A DNA stretch of 64,000 bases, taken from the NCBI GenBank assembly GCA_050248795.1, contig JBFWRS010000011.1, positions 1 to 64,000 of the forward strand, read 5' to 3'. Position numbers and translations under genes: made by a program. The notes beneath the pieces are model-generated. The model did no database searches. It saw only the letters and a program-made list of their open reading frames with translations, and was not told where the DNA came from. Shown piece after piece: positions 8,704 to 17,796 of the stretch (the stretch's first letter is position 1; every line of letters begins with the position of its first letter). The DNA is from CAZTDU01 sp050248795 (lineage in GTDB: Bacteria > Pseudomonadota > Gammaproteobacteria > Burkholderiales > SG8-39).

Positions 8704-9609
8704 ATGGCTGATCGAAGGCTGCAGGTTTTCCACGCCGTCGCCAAGCACCTGTCCTTCACCAAGGCGGCGGAGGCGCTCTTCATGACGCAGCCCGCCGTCA
8801 CCTTCCAGATCAAGCAGTTGGAGGAACACTTCAATACGCGCTTGTTTGAACGTGGGCATGGCCGGATAGCGATTACGCCGGCCGGGCAGGTGGTGATGGA
8901 GTATGCCGAGCAGATACTTGCGCTGTCGGCGGAACTGGATACGCGGCTGAAGGAGCTCACGGGCGATGTCGCAGGGCTGCTGCTGATCGGTGCGAGTACG
9001 ACCATTGCCGAATTCCTGTTGCCGAAGGTGCTGGGCGAGTTCAAGTCCGGGTACCCGAAAGTGATGCCGCGCCTGTTTGTCGCCAACTCGGAAACCGTGG
9101 AAAGCCGCGTGGCGGCACGCACCCTGGACATCGGATTCATCGAGTCGCCGTCGCACCTGCAGGGGGTGACGTCCGACGTTTGTTGCGAAGACGAGTTGAT
9201 GGTCGTATGTGCTCCCGGACACCCCCTCGCGCGCCTGAAAGGTGTCGAACCCGGGCAGCTGGTGCAGTACCCCTACATCAGCCGCGAACCGGGCTCAGGG
9301 ACACGCGAGGTCGTGGATCGCTATTTCCAGCATGCGGGCGTGGAGCCGGAGTCGCTGGACGTGGTGATGGAACTGGGCAGTCCTGAAGCCCTGAAGGGCC
9401 TAGTCGCAACCGGGTTGGGGTTTACGGTCATGTCACGCGCGACCGTCAGCAACGAGCTGCGCCTGGGACAGCTCGCCAGCGTCCCGCTAGCGCCCCGGCT
9501 GATCCGCAACCTGTCGGTGGTCTATCCGAGGGAGAAATTCCGCTCCCGGCTGGCGAACACCTTCATCGACTTCGCCAAGCAGCGCCTGGCGACGCTGCAG
9601 GGTTCGTGA
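8704..9609 (+). CDS. LysR-family transcriptional regulator
   Basis: A 301-residue LysR protein. The winged helix-turn-helix covers residues 1-60 (SFTKAAEALFMTQPAVTFQI), followed by a linker helix and a periplasmic-binding-type effector domain to about residue 290. The sequence resembles the CysL/CbbR-like branch, but neither target nor effector is identified. It is transcribed away from lplT across a 181-base divergent gap and lies 66 bases before alr. A nearby target gene is possible because LysR proteins often control their divergent neighbour. Confidence 0.88.
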   Translation: MADRRLQVFHAVAKHLSFTKAAEALFMTQPAVTFQIKQLEEHFNTRLFERGHGRIAITPAGQVVMEYAEQILALSAELDTRLKELTGDVAGLLLIGASTTIAEFLLPKVLGEFKSGYPKVMPRLFVANSETVESRVAARTLDIGFIESPSHLQGVTSDVCCEDELMVVCAPGHPLARLKGVEPGQLVQYPYISREPGSGTREVVDRYFQHAGVEPESLDVVMELGSPEALKGLVATGLGFTVMSRATVSNELRLGQLASVPLAPRLIRNLSVVYPREKFRSRLANTFIDFAKQRLATLQGS

Positions 9610-9675
9610 GGCGGGTGCCAGCAGTGTCGAACGGCACCAATTCGCCGTGTTCGTGATAGCAGAAGGACGCTGACG

Positions 9676-10743
9676 ATGCCGAGGCCGATCCAGGCAACTA
9701 TCGATTCGAGTGCGATGAAGCACAATCTCCTCGTTGCCCGCGGGCATGCGGGCGAGTCCCGGATCTGGGCGGTGATCAAGGCCAATGCCTACGGGCACGG
9801 GCTGGAGCGCGCTGCGCGAGCCCTGCAGGATGCCGACGGCTTTGCGCTGCTCGATTTCGACGAGGCGATTCGTGTGCGCCGTGCGGGCATCGACAAGCCC
9901 ATCCTGCTGCTGGAGGGCATCTTCAAGCCGCAGGACGTGGCGCTGCTCACCGAGCATCGGCTGACCCCGGTGTTCCACAACCTCGAGCAGATCGAGATCA
10001 TCGAGAAAGCGTCGCTCCCGCAGCCGATCGACGCCTACCTGAAGGTGAACAGCGGCATGAACCGTCTGGGCTTCAATGTCGACAACGTGCGTCTTGCATG
10101 GAACGCGCTCAAGAACCACCATGGAATAGGCGAAGTGACGCTGATGACGCATTTTGCCGATGCGGACGGTGCCAGCGGCGTGGCGGCACAACTCGAGTGG
10201 TTCAGTTCGATGACGCAGGCTTTCGAGGCGCCCCGCTGCCTGGCGAATTCCGCCGCGCTTGTCCGTTTTCCCGAGACACGCGCCGATGCAGTCAGGGCCG
10301 GGATCATGCTGTACGGATGCTCGCCGTTCGCGGACACGAGCGCCGAGTCCCTCGGACTCCGGCCGGCGATGACGCTGCGCTCGGAGATCATTGCCGTGCA
10401 GAACCTGCAGCAGGGCGAGCGGGTCGGTTATGGCTTCGGCTACGAAGCGGCCGAGGAGCTCACCATCGGCATAGTCGCCTGCGGCTATGCCGACGGCTAT
10501 CCGCGCCATGCACCCACCGGTACGCCGGTCCTTGTAGCGGGGCAGCGTACCCGCACCATCGGGCGGGTGTCGATGGACATGATCGCGGTGGACATCTCGA
10601 CGATCCCGGAGGCCTACATCGGCACGCCGGTGACACTGTGGGGCGAGGGGCTTTCTGCGGACGAGGTGGCGGCCTCTGCGGGGACGCTGAGCTACGAGTT
10701 GCTTTGCGCGCTCGCGCCGCGCGTCCCGGTTATCGAAGCCTAG
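9676..10743 (+). CDS. alr: Alanine racemase
   Basis: A 355-residue, fold-type III PLP enzyme. The PLP lysine is K35 in WAVIKANAYGHG, and the second catalytic Tyr is in IMLYGCSPF. MDMIAVDI near the C-terminus matches the beta domain. It interconverts L- and D-alanine, supplying D-Ala for peptidoglycan. The start has AAGGA about seven bases upstream. radA starts three bases after its stop, so the pair is probably one transcript. Confidence 0.95.
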   Translation: MPRPIQATIDSSAMKHNLLVARGHAGESRIWAVIKANAYGHGLERAARALQDADGFALLDFDEAIRVRRAGIDKPILLLEGIFKPQDVALLTEHRLTPVFHNLEQIEIIEKASLPQPIDAYLKVNSGMNRLGFNVDNVRLAWNALKNHHGIGEVTLMTHFADADGASGVAAQLEWFSSMTQAFEAPRCLANSAALVRFPETRADAVRAGIMLYGCSPFADTSAESLGLRPAMTLRSEIIAVQNLQQGERVGYGFGYEAAEELTIGIVACGYADGYPRHAPTGTPVLVAGQRTRTIGRVSMDMIAVDISTIPEAYIGTPVTLWGEGLSADEVAASAGTLSYELLCALAPRVPVIEA

Positions 10744-10745
10744 GC

Positions 10746-12107
10746 GTGGCGAAGGCGAAGAGCGCCTACGTCTGCAGCGAGTGCGGCGCCACCGCGCTGC
10801 AGTGGTTCGGTGCATGCCCTTCCTGCAGCGCGGCCGGGACGCTCACGGAGACGCTGGCCGATCGCCCCTCTGCGAACCGGTACGCAGGCCTCGCGTCCGC
10901 GGCGGCCGCGCCCGTTCCGCTCGGCGACATCCCGGCGCGCGAGGTAGAGCGCCTGCCTACCGGCCTGGAGGAACTGGACCGTGCCCTCGGCGGCGGGCTG
11001 GTGGCCGGGCAGGTGGTGCTGATCGGCGGTGACCCGGGCATCGGCAAGTCCACGTTGTTGCTGCAGGCGCTCGCCTGCCTGGGCGCCGGCCTGTCGACGC
11101 TGTATGTCAGCGGCGAGGAATCCGCAGAGCAGGTGGCGTTGCGCGCGCGGCGGCTGGGACTCCAGGCGCAGGGCGTCGCGCTGCTGGCGGAGATCCGCCT
11201 GGAACGCATCAGCGCGTCGATCGAGAAGGCCGCGCCCCGCGTCGCGGTGGTGGATTCCATCCAGACGCTGTACTCGGATGCGCTCCAATCGGCGCCGGGA
11301 TCGGTGGCACAGGTGCGTGAATGCGCGGCGCAACTCACGCGGCAGGCGAAATCGGCCGGTACGGCGCTGTTCATCATCGGCCACGTCACCAAGGATGGCA
11401 CCATCGCCGGTCCAAGGGTGCTCGAGCACATCGTCGATACGGTCCTGTATTTCGAGGGCGACCAGCACTCCAGCTTCCGGCTCGTGCGGGCGATCAAGAA
11501 CCGCTTCGGGGCGGTGAACGAGATCGGTGTCTTCGCCATGACCGACAAGGGCCTGCGCGGCGTCAGCAACCCGTCCGCGCTGTTCCTCGCTCAGCATGCG
11601 AAGGAGATACCGGGCTCCTGTGTCCTGGCGACGCTCGAAGGCACGCGGCCGCTGCTGGTCGAAATCCAGGCGCTGGTCGATACCGCGCACGCACCCAACC
11701 CGCGGCGCCTGTCGGTGGGGCTCGAGCAGAACCGGCTGGCCATGCTGCTCGCGGTCCTGCATCGGCATGCCGGCATCGTCACGCACGACCAGGACGTGTT
11801 CATCAACGCAGTCGGCGGCGTTCGCGTCGGCGAGCCCGCAGCCGACCTCGCGGTGGCGCTTGCGGTCGTGTCGTCGCTCACCGACCGGCCGATTCCCCGC
11901 AAGATCGCGGTGTTCGGCGAAGTCGGCCTGGCCGGCGAAGTGCGCCCGGCACCGCGCGGGCAGGACCGGCTCAGGGAAGCCGCGAAGCTCGGTTTCGAGA
12001 AGGCCGTGATCCCGCGCGCAAATGCCCCGAAAGGGAAGTCTGCGGGAATCGAAGTGATCGCGGTGGAACGCGTCGACGAGGCGGTGCAGGCCCTGCGGAA
12101 CCTCTGA
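10746..12107 (+). CDS. radA: DNA repair protein RadA (Sms)
   Basis: A 453-residue RecA-like branch-migration ATPase. A four-Cys zinc finger (C10, C13, C25, C28) is followed by the Walker A motif GGDPGIGKST, the RadA-specific motif IKNRFGAVNEIG and a Lon-type C-terminal domain. It processes recombination intermediates. The GTG at 10746 gives the standard N-terminus AKAKSAYVCSECG and lies just after alr. The same frame remains open through alr, but that upstream part is antiframe noise. Confidence 0.95.
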   Translation: MAKAKSAYVCSECGATALQWFGACPSCSAAGTLTETLADRPSANRYAGLASAAAAPVPLGDIPAREVERLPTGLEELDRALGGGLVAGQVVLIGGDPGIGKSTLLLQALACLGAGLSTLYVSGEESAEQVALRARRLGLQAQGVALLAEIRLERISASIEKAAPRVAVVDSIQTLYSDALQSAPGSVAQVRECAAQLTRQAKSAGTALFIIGHVTKDGTIAGPRVLEHIVDTVLYFEGDQHSSFRLVRAIKNRFGAVNEIGVFAMTDKGLRGVSNPSALFLAQHAKEIPGSCVLATLEGTRPLLVEIQALVDTAHAPNPRRLSVGLEQNRLAMLLAVLHRHAGIVTHDQDVFINAVGGVRVGEPAADLAVALAVVSSLTDRPIPRKIAVFGEVGLAGEVRPAPRGQDRLREAAKLGFEKAVIPRANAPKGKSAGIEVIAVERVDEAVQALRNL

Positions 12108-12175
12108 GCCATGCGAAATCGGACTAGTACCGCAGCTGTCTTTTCCGGTCCAATGTGCAGCAAGGAGGCAAGTCC

Positions 12176-12787
12176 ATGCGTGTACTGGTGATGAGTTCCG
12201 AGCCGCGGCCGCTGCCGCCGTGGCATACACCGCTGCGGCACCAAGGTTGTCTGACGCACTGGGTGCAATGGCATATGCGCCAGGAGTGCGTGACGATCTA
12301 TCCGCACATGTTCGTGCGCGGATACGTGATGGTCATGGAGATCGATACTGCAGCGCAGTTGCGCACGATCCTCCAGGGCAACCCGATGTGGATGGATGAA
12401 ACTTACAGGGTGTACATACTTGAGGACGAGAGCCCCATGAAAGACGCGCCATTGCAGGAACTGCCGGCAGAACCCGGCAAGAACCGCTTTCTCATCCTCG
12501 CCCGTCCCGCGAAGCCGATCCCGCCTGACCTGGACTATGCGGGTACTGACCGGCTGCTGGACAGGATTCGTGAAGAGCACGGTGCGCAGGTGTACCGCCT
12601 GGTCGAGGACGTCGTCGGCTACGCGATCCTGATCAGCATCGAGAACAACGACATGCTGCGCAAGGTTCTCGAGCCGCTGCCGATCACGACGTACGTGAAC
12701 TACGAAATCGTGCCGCTGGGCACGCTCGAGAGGCACAAGCAGCACATCGCCGAACTCGGCCTCAACGTGCCGTTCGAGAAGGCCTGA
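12176..12787 (+). CDS. Unknown protein with two copies of a small alpha/beta domain
   Basis: A 203-residue unknown protein with a strong ribosome-binding site (AAGGAGG, ATG at 12176). The two halves align: RVLVMSSEPRPLPP with RFLILARPAKPIPP, and GYVMVMEIDTAAQLRTIL with GYAILISIENNDMLRKVL, each followed by a short beta-like end (TYRVYIL and NYEIVPL). The pattern recalls dimeric alpha/beta-barrel proteins such as muconolactone isomerase, which would make this a fused pseudo-dimer; that is inference. It follows radA by 68 bases and its 3' end overlaps hpnE by 26 bases on the other strand. Confidence 0.75.
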   Translation: MRVLVMSSEPRPLPPWHTPLRHQGCLTHWVQWHMRQECVTIYPHMFVRGYVMVMEIDTAAQLRTILQGNPMWMDETYRVYILEDESPMKDAPLQELPAEPGKNRFLILARPAKPIPPDLDYAGTDRLLDRIREEHGAQVYRLVEDVVGYAILISIENNDMLRKVLEPLPITTYVNYEIVPLGTLERHKQHIAELGLNVPFEKA

Positions 12788-13997
12788 GCAGTCTTCCGGC
12801 GGCGCGAATGCCGCTGCGCGCTGCCGCCTCGAGCGTCGGCGGATACTCTGCGTCGGTGTAGTCGCCAGCAAGCAGGACGCCCGTGAGTGCAGTAGCGGGC
12901 CCGATGCGCGCCAGGTCCGGCGTGCAGGCAATCGTGGCACGCTTCTCCATGATCACCCGGGAGTGCAGGGGGGTACCCAGCCAGGGGTAGAAAGCCGCCA
13001 GTTCGCGCGCGCAGGTCTCCGCGATCTCATCCTGCTGCATCTGCTGGTGGTCGCCCTGTGCGCTGATCACGCAGGCGAGGCGCCCCTTTTCGCCGAGCAG
13101 CGCACCGCGGTCGAATACCCATTGCACTAGTCCGCCTGCCAGGCCGAGCATGGGGAAGGGCAGCTTCGCCGTGTTGCCGTACTGCAGGTAGCAGGTGCAG
13201 ATGGGTTGGTACGTGTAGGCCACCGCGACGCCTGGCAGCAGCGGCTCGAGCTGATGCGGCCCCACGGCGACGATGACGTGGCTGTGAGATCGCATCAGCG
13301 CTGCAAGGTCCCGCACCGGCGCGGAAAGCCGTATCTCCCCGCCCCTGGCGCATATGAACTCGGCCGCGGGCTCCGGGAACAGTCGTGACAGGTCCACCTT
13401 CGGCAGCAGCAGGTCGCTGGCGTCGCCGTCGCCGGCCAGGGAATCGCGCAGGACGGCGAGGAATGCATTCGCCGAACCCATTGCGGGTGGCGTATTCAGC
13501 GCCGAGACGCACAGGGGATGCCAGAGGTAGTGACCGATGCGGCCGTTCTGGCGGTACAGTGCCAACAGATCGCTTACGCTGCAGTCGGCATCGAGGCGGA
13601 AGCGCCGTGCACGCATGGTGGCCATGAAGCGCACGGCACCAAGTCGCTCCGACAAGGGCAGGCCATGCGAAAGCAGCAGGCCGCCGAGCAGCCCGAACGG
13701 CGCAGGCAGCCATAGTGAGCGCAACGTGAAGCCATCGGCATAGCGCAGTTCAAGGGGAACGCGCAGCACTGCGTCCGAGGGAACACCGACGGTGCGCATC
13801 AAGCCGAGCAGGCTGCCGTACGCACCGACGAGTATGTGCTGGCCATTGTCCCACGCCTCGCCGCGGCTCTGCACGCGCCGCGCGCGCCCCCCCAGCACCG
13901 GCCCTGCCTCGTACACCGTCACCGTCACCCCTGCAGCAGCCAGCGTTACCGCAGCGGCCATGCCCGCATAGCCACCGCCGACAACTGCAACATTCAT
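12762..13997 (-). CDS. hpnE: Hydroxysqualene dehydroxylase HpnE
   Basis: A 411-residue FAD-dependent amine-oxidase-fold protein. The dinucleotide-binding segment VAVVGGGYAGMAAAVTL lies at the N-terminus, followed by GGRARRVQSRGEAWDNGQH, which is typical of HpnE. It reductively removes the hydroxyl of hydroxysqualene, the last step of squalene synthesis in the HpnCDE route. The start at 13997 overlaps the hpnD stop as ATGA and gives the correct N-terminus; a longer upstream start is rejected. It is the last gene of hpnCDE. Confidence 0.92.
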   Translation of the reverse strand: MNVAVVGGGYAGMAAAVTLAAAGVTVTVYEAGPVLGGRARRVQSRGEAWDNGQHILVGAYGSLLGLMRTVGVPSDAVLRVPLELRYADGFTLRSLWLPAPFGLLGGLLLSHGLPLSERLGAVRFMATMRARRFRLDADCSVSDLLALYRQNGRIGHYLWHPLCVSALNTPPAMGSANAFLAVLRDSLAGDGDASDLLLPKVDLSRLFPEPAAEFICARGGEIRLSAPVRDLAALMRSHSHVIVAVGPHQLEPLLPGVAVAYTYQPICTCYLQYGNTAKLPFPMLGLAGGLVQWVFDRGALLGEKGRLACVISAQGDHQQMQQDEIAETCARELAAFYPWLGTPLHSRVIMEKRATIACTPDLARIGPATALTGVLLAGDYTDAEYPPTLEAAARSGIRAAGRLLRPSRTAR

Positions 13998-14827
13998 GTG
14001 GAGATCCAGGTCCTGCAGGCAAGCCACAGCTTGCGTATCGGGGTGAGCGACGTGCGCCGGTCGAGCACGTGGAAGCCATCCCGCTCGATTTCGGCGAGCA
14101 AGGTGCGATAGATCGACGCCATGATCAGCCCGGTGCGTTGCGAGCGGCGATCTGCCGCCGGCAGCGCGGCGAAGGCCCTGGCGTAGAACTCCTTCGCCCG
14201 CGCCGCCTGGAAGCGCATCAACTCGACGAATGCGTCGCTGTAACGGGCGTTCAGGATGTCTTCCGCGCTTACGCCGTATGACCTCAGGTCTTCCATCGGC
14301 ACATAGATGCGGTTCTTGCGGGCATCCTCACCGACATCGCGGATGATGTTGGTAAGCTGGAACGCGGTGCCCAGGTTACTTGCGAAGTCCAGTGTCCTTG
14401 CATCCGAGTAGCCGAAGATGCCGGCCGAGAGCAGGCCGACCGCTCCGGCGACGTGGTAGCAGTAACGCTCCAGGGCGGCGAAATCCGCGTACCTTGCATG
14501 TGCCAGGTCCATCTCCATGCCGGTGATGATCTCGCCGAGCCGCTCCTGCGCGATGCCGAAGGGCCCGATCGCGGGAGCAAGCGCGCGCGTGACGGGATGG
14601 CTGGGTTTGCCCGCGTAAAGGTTTGCCACCTCGAGGCGCCACCAGGCAAGCGTCGCAGCCGCAAGTTGCGGGTCGGTGCACTCATCCACGACGTCATCGA
14701 CCTCGCGGCAGAACGCATAGAGCGCCGTTATCGCGCGTCGCCGTTGCGCCGGCAGGAACAGGAACGAGTAGTAGAAGCTCGAGCCCGATGCGGCCGCCTT
14801 CTGCTGGCAATACTGGTCGGGGGTCAT
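13994..14827 (-). CDS. hpnD: Presqualene diphosphate synthase HpnD
   Basis: A 277-residue trans-isoprenyl synthase. The two metal-binding acidic motifs are visible: REVDDVVDE near residue 42 and NIIRDVGED near 160. SSFYYSFLFLPAQRRRAITA at the N-terminus is typical of the phytoene/squalene synthase family. HpnD condenses two farnesyl diphosphates to presqualene diphosphate. It begins 25 bases after hpnC and overlaps hpnE by four bases. Confidence 0.93.
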   Translation of the reverse strand: MTPDQYCQQKAAASGSSFYYSFLFLPAQRRRAITALYAFCREVDDVVDECTDPQLAAATLAWWRLEVANLYAGKPSHPVTRALAPAIGPFGIAQERLGEIITGMEMDLAHARYADFAALERYCYHVAGAVGLLSAGIFGYSDARTLDFASNLGTAFQLTNIIRDVGEDARKNRIYVPMEDLRSYGVSAEDILNARYSDAFVELMRFQAARAKEFYARAFAALPAADRRSQRTGLIMASIYRTLLAEIERDGFHVLDRRTSLTPIRKLWLACRTWIST

Positions 14828-14852
14828 GCAGGAGTACCGCCTTGCCCGGCCC

Positions 14853-15656
14853 TCAAAGTCCCCTCGCCAGGATCAGCAGCCAGTCGAGTGGGCGCAGCAC
14901 CGGGCGATGGCGGAACATGTCGAAACGCACCGCTTGCAGCTTGTCGAGGATGCGCAGGCCGCCACGGACCGTGACGCGGATCTCCAGTCCGACACGCCCG
15001 GGCAGCTCGCGGCCAAGTGGCAGGCCGGCAAGGAGTAGTGCGCGCGTGCGATCGACCTGAAACTCCATCAGTTCCTGCCAGTTCTGATCGCAATAGCGAT
15101 CCGCGAGATGCTTCTCGCTGACGCCGAAGCGTGCCATCTCGTCCATGGGCAGGTACACGCGGTCCTTTGCGAAATCGATCCCGGCATCCTGCCAGAAGTT
15201 GGCGAGCTGCAGGCCGGTGCAGATCGCATCCGACCAGCGCAGATTCTGCTCGCTCGCACGGCGGAACACCTGCAGCAACAGCCTGCCGACCGGGTTCGCC
15301 GAACGCCGGCAATACTCGAGTACCTCGGCATAGTCCGCGTATCGGTTCTTTACCACGTCCTGCGAGAACGCATCGAGAAGGTCGCGGAACAACTGGATCG
15401 GCAGTGCGTGTTCGTGCACGACGCGGGCAAGGTCGCGGAAGAGGCCGCTCTGTGGCGTTTCGCGGCGCTCGATCCGGCCGAGCTCAGCGCGATAGGCGTC
15501 GAGCTTTTCGAGGCGCAGCGCCGGTGGATCGTCGCCTTCATCCGCGAAGTCGTCCGCGCTGCGCGCGAAGCGGTAGATCACCTCGACCGGCGGACGCAAC
15601 GCGGCCGGCAGCAACAGCGATGCGACGGGAAAATTCTCGTAATGATCGACGGGCAA
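14853..15656 (-). CDS. hpnC: Hydroxysqualene synthase HpnC
   Basis: About 267 residues of squalene/phytoene synthase fold. The N-terminus DHYENFPVASLLLPAALR and the acidic motifs RSADDFADEGD and NFWQDAGID identify HpnC, which converts presqualene diphosphate to hydroxysqualene. No ATG gives the family N-terminus; TTG at 15656 fits best, and the longer open frame upstream runs across the tRNA-Leu gene, so it is rejected. Start confidence is moderate. It heads hpnCDE. No squalene-hopene cyclase gene is present in the window. Confidence 0.88.
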   Translation of the reverse strand: MPVDHYENFPVASLLLPAALRPPVEVIYRFARSADDFADEGDDPPALRLEKLDAYRAELGRIERRETPQSGLFRDLARVVHEHALPIQLFRDLLDAFSQDVVKNRYADYAEVLEYCRRSANPVGRLLLQVFRRASEQNLRWSDAICTGLQLANFWQDAGIDFAKDRVYLPMDEMARFGVSEKHLADRYCDQNWQELMEFQVDRTRALLLAGLPLGRELPGRVGLEIRVTVRGGLRILDKLQAVRFDMFRHRPVLRPLDWLLILARGL

Positions 15657-15715
15657 GGCTTGATCTGAAAGGCGTTTCAGGCCTTTCTCGCGGCGGGGCA
15701 GAGGTGCTTCGCAGG

Positions 15716-15721
15716 TATAAT
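15716..15721 (+). promoter_or_regulatory. -10 element TATAAT of tRNA-Leu
   Basis: A consensus TATAAT is followed by a GC-rich discriminator (agcgcccttt) and lies 24 bases before the mature tRNA-Leu end. No clear -35 was recognised. It may drive tRNA-Leu and the downstream tig-clpPX genes. Confidence 0.65.
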
Positions 15722-15745
15722 AGCGCCCTTTTTCGACCCGCCTAC

Positions 15746-15830
15746 GCGAAGGTGGCGGAATTGGTAGACGCACTGGATTTAGGTTCCAGCGCCGCGAGGC
15801 GTGGGGGTTCGAGTCCCTTCCTTCGCACCA
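15746..15830 (+). tRNA. tRNA-Leu (anticodon UAG)
   Basis: The acceptor arms GCGAAGG and CCTTCGC pair. The anticodon stem ctgga/tccag encloses a loop with TAG, and there is a long variable arm as expected for a class II tRNA. Discriminator A and an encoded CCA end at 15830. It reads CUA and related leucine codons. It lies 26 bases upstream of trigger factor. Confidence 0.96.
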
Positions 15831-15856
15831 GGGATTGACCGAAAGGATCAAGGCTG

Positions 15857-17161
15857 ATGGCTGTAAACGTGGAAACGCTGGGCACGCTGGAGCGACGTCT
15901 TTCGATGTCGGTCCCGGCCGAGTCCGTCGAGAAGCAGGTGGACGAACGGCTGAAGAAGCTGGCGCGCAATGTGAAGCTGCCCGGATTCCGCCCCGGCAAG
16001 GTGCCGATGAAGATCGTCGTTGCACAGTACGGGCCGCAAGTGCGCTACGAGGTGCTGGGCGAATCCGTGCAGAAGGCGTTCGCGGACGCCGTCAGGGAAG
16101 CCAATCTGAAGGTGGCGGGTAACCCGAAGATCGAGCCCACGGAAGGCGGCGACAGCGCGGCGATCTCGTTCAGCGCCACGTTCGAGATCTATCCCGAGGT
16201 GAAGCTCGGCGAGCTTGCAGACAAGACGGTCGAGCGCCCGATCGCGGAGGCTGACGACGCTGCGGTGGACAGGACGATCGAAATCCTGCGCAAGCAGCGC
16301 ACCACGTACGAGAAGGTCGAGCGGGCTGCGCAGGAAGGCGATCGCGTGACGCTGGACTTCGAAGGGCAGATCGATGGCCAGACCTTCGCGGGCGGCAGTG
16401 CCAAGGCGTTCGCCTTCGTCCTCGGCGAAGGCCGCATGCTGCCCGAGTTCGAGGCTGCCGCGAAAGGCATGCGGGCCGGCGAGTCAAAGGCTTTCGACCT
16501 TCCTTTTCCGGCGGACTATCACGGCAAGGACGTGGCGGGAAAGACGGCGCAGTTCACGATCAGCGTCGGCGAGGTTGCCGAGCCCAGGCTGCCGCCCGTA
16601 GACGAGGCGTTCGCGAAGTCGCTCGGCGTCGCGGACGGCGACCTGGCCAAGATGCGCAGCGAGGTGAAGGCGAACGTGGAGCGCGAGCTGAAGAAGCGCG
16701 TTGAGTCACGGCTCAAGAACCAGGCCATGCAGGTGTTGCTGGATTCGACTCCGCTCGAGCTGCCGAAATCGCTTGTCGACATGGAGGCCCAGGCCCTGGT
16801 GCAGCGCGCATCCGAGGATCTGAAGGCGCGTGGCATGAGCATCGAAAAGCTGCCGATCGATCCGCAGGCGTTCGAAGCGAGCGCGAAGCGCCGTGTCGCC
16901 CTGGGGCTGATCATCGCCGAACTGTCGCGCGCGGAAAGCCTCCAGCCCAAGCCGCAGCAGGTGCGGGCGATGATCGAGGCGGAGTCGCAGAGCTACGAGA
17001 ACCCGGCCGAGGTGGTAAAATGGTTTTACATGCAGCCGCAGCGACTGTCCGAGATGGAAGGTCTGGCGCTCGAGAACAATGTCGTCAGTTGGGTGCTTGG
17101 CAAAGCGAAAGTCATAGACAAGGCTGTTCCCTTCGATGAACTGATGGGGAGCGGCGCATGA
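15857..17161 (+). CDS. tig: Trigger factor (ribosome-associated chaperone, peptidyl-prolyl isomerase)
   Basis: A 434-residue chaperone. The ribosome-binding signature is present as PGFRPGKVPMKIV near residues 38-50. The FKBP-type isomerase domain starts around residue 155 (GDRVTLDFEGQIDGQTFAGG), and the rest is the helical substrate-cradling C-terminal region. It binds at the ribosomal exit tunnel by protein L23. The stop overlaps the clpP start by four bases, the usual tig-clpP-clpX order. Confidence 0.96.
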   Translation: MAVNVETLGTLERRLSMSVPAESVEKQVDERLKKLARNVKLPGFRPGKVPMKIVVAQYGPQVRYEVLGESVQKAFADAVREANLKVAGNPKIEPTEGGDSAAISFSATFEIYPEVKLGELADKTVERPIAEADDAAVDRTIEILRKQRTTYEKVERAAQEGDRVTLDFEGQIDGQTFAGGSAKAFAFVLGEGRMLPEFEAAAKGMRAGESKAFDLPFPADYHGKDVAGKTAQFTISVGEVAEPRLPPVDEAFAKSLGVADGDLAKMRSEVKANVERELKKRVESRLKNQAMQVLLDSTPLELPKSLVDMEAQALVQRASEDLKARGMSIEKLPIDPQAFEASAKRRVALGLIIAELSRAESLQPKPQQVRAMIEAESQSYENPAEVVKWFYMQPQRLSEMEGLALENNVVSWVLGKAKVIDKAVPFDELMGSGA

Positions 17162-17784
17162 ACTGGCAGAAGAACCTTCCCGACGCCGAGAACCTCGGCC
17201 TGATTCCGATGGTGATAGAACAGTCGGGGCGCGGCGAACGCGCCTACGACATCTATTCGCGCCTGCTGAAGGAACGCGTGGTGTTCCTGGTCGGACCGGT
17301 AACCGAGGTGACGGCCAACCTGATTGTCGCGCAACTGCTGTTCCTCGAGTCGGAAAACCCGGACAAGGACATATTCTTCTACATCAACTCGCCGGGTGGT
17401 TCGGTATCGGCAGGCCTTGCGGTCTACGACACCATGCAGTTCATCAAGCCGGATGTCTCCACTCTTTGCGTCGGGCAGGCGGCGAGCATGGGCGCACTGC
17501 TGCTTGCAGCCGGCCAGAAGGAAAAGCGGTTCGTTCTCCCCAACTCGCGCGTGATGATCCACCAGCCGATGGGCGGATTTTCCGGGCAGGCCTCGGACAT
17601 CGAGATCCATGCCAGGGAGATCCTGTTCCTGCGCGGACGCCTGAACGAGATCCTCGCCAAGCACACGGGCCAGTCCGTGGATACCATCGCCCGGGATACC
17701 GACCGTGACAACTTCCTGTCGGCCGAGGACGCGGTAAAGTACGGGCTTGTTGACAAGGTCCTGTCGCAACGCGAAACCACGTAA
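17158..17784 (+). CDS. clpP: ATP-dependent Clp protease proteolytic subunit
   Basis: A 208-residue serine protease forming the tetradecameric ClpP barrel. The active-site serine is in GQAASMGALLLAAG, the histidine in MIHQPMGG and the aspartate in the later RDTDRDN region. N-terminal residues before IPMVIEQSGRGERAYD are probably a short propeptide. It works with ClpX, encoded 12 bases downstream. Confidence 0.97.
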   Translation: MNWQKNLPDAENLGLIPMVIEQSGRGERAYDIYSRLLKERVVFLVGPVTEVTANLIVAQLLFLESENPDKDIFFYINSPGGSVSAGLAVYDTMQFIKPDVSTLCVGQAASMGALLLAAGQKEKRFVLPNSRVMIHQPMGGFSGQASDIEIHAREILFLRGRLNEILAKHTGQSVDTIARDTDRDNFLSAEDAVKYGLVDKVLSQRETT

Positions 17785-17796
17785 GAGGGGCGCTGA

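Noticed and set aside
10098..10745. Open frame continuing upstream of radA through alr
   Set aside because: It is an alternative frame of alr; RadA begins at the GTG at 10746 with its zinc finger at the expected distance.
15657..16025. Extended hpnC reading frame
   Set aside because: It crosses the tRNA-Leu gene and the start of trigger factor, so it cannot be the true N-terminus.
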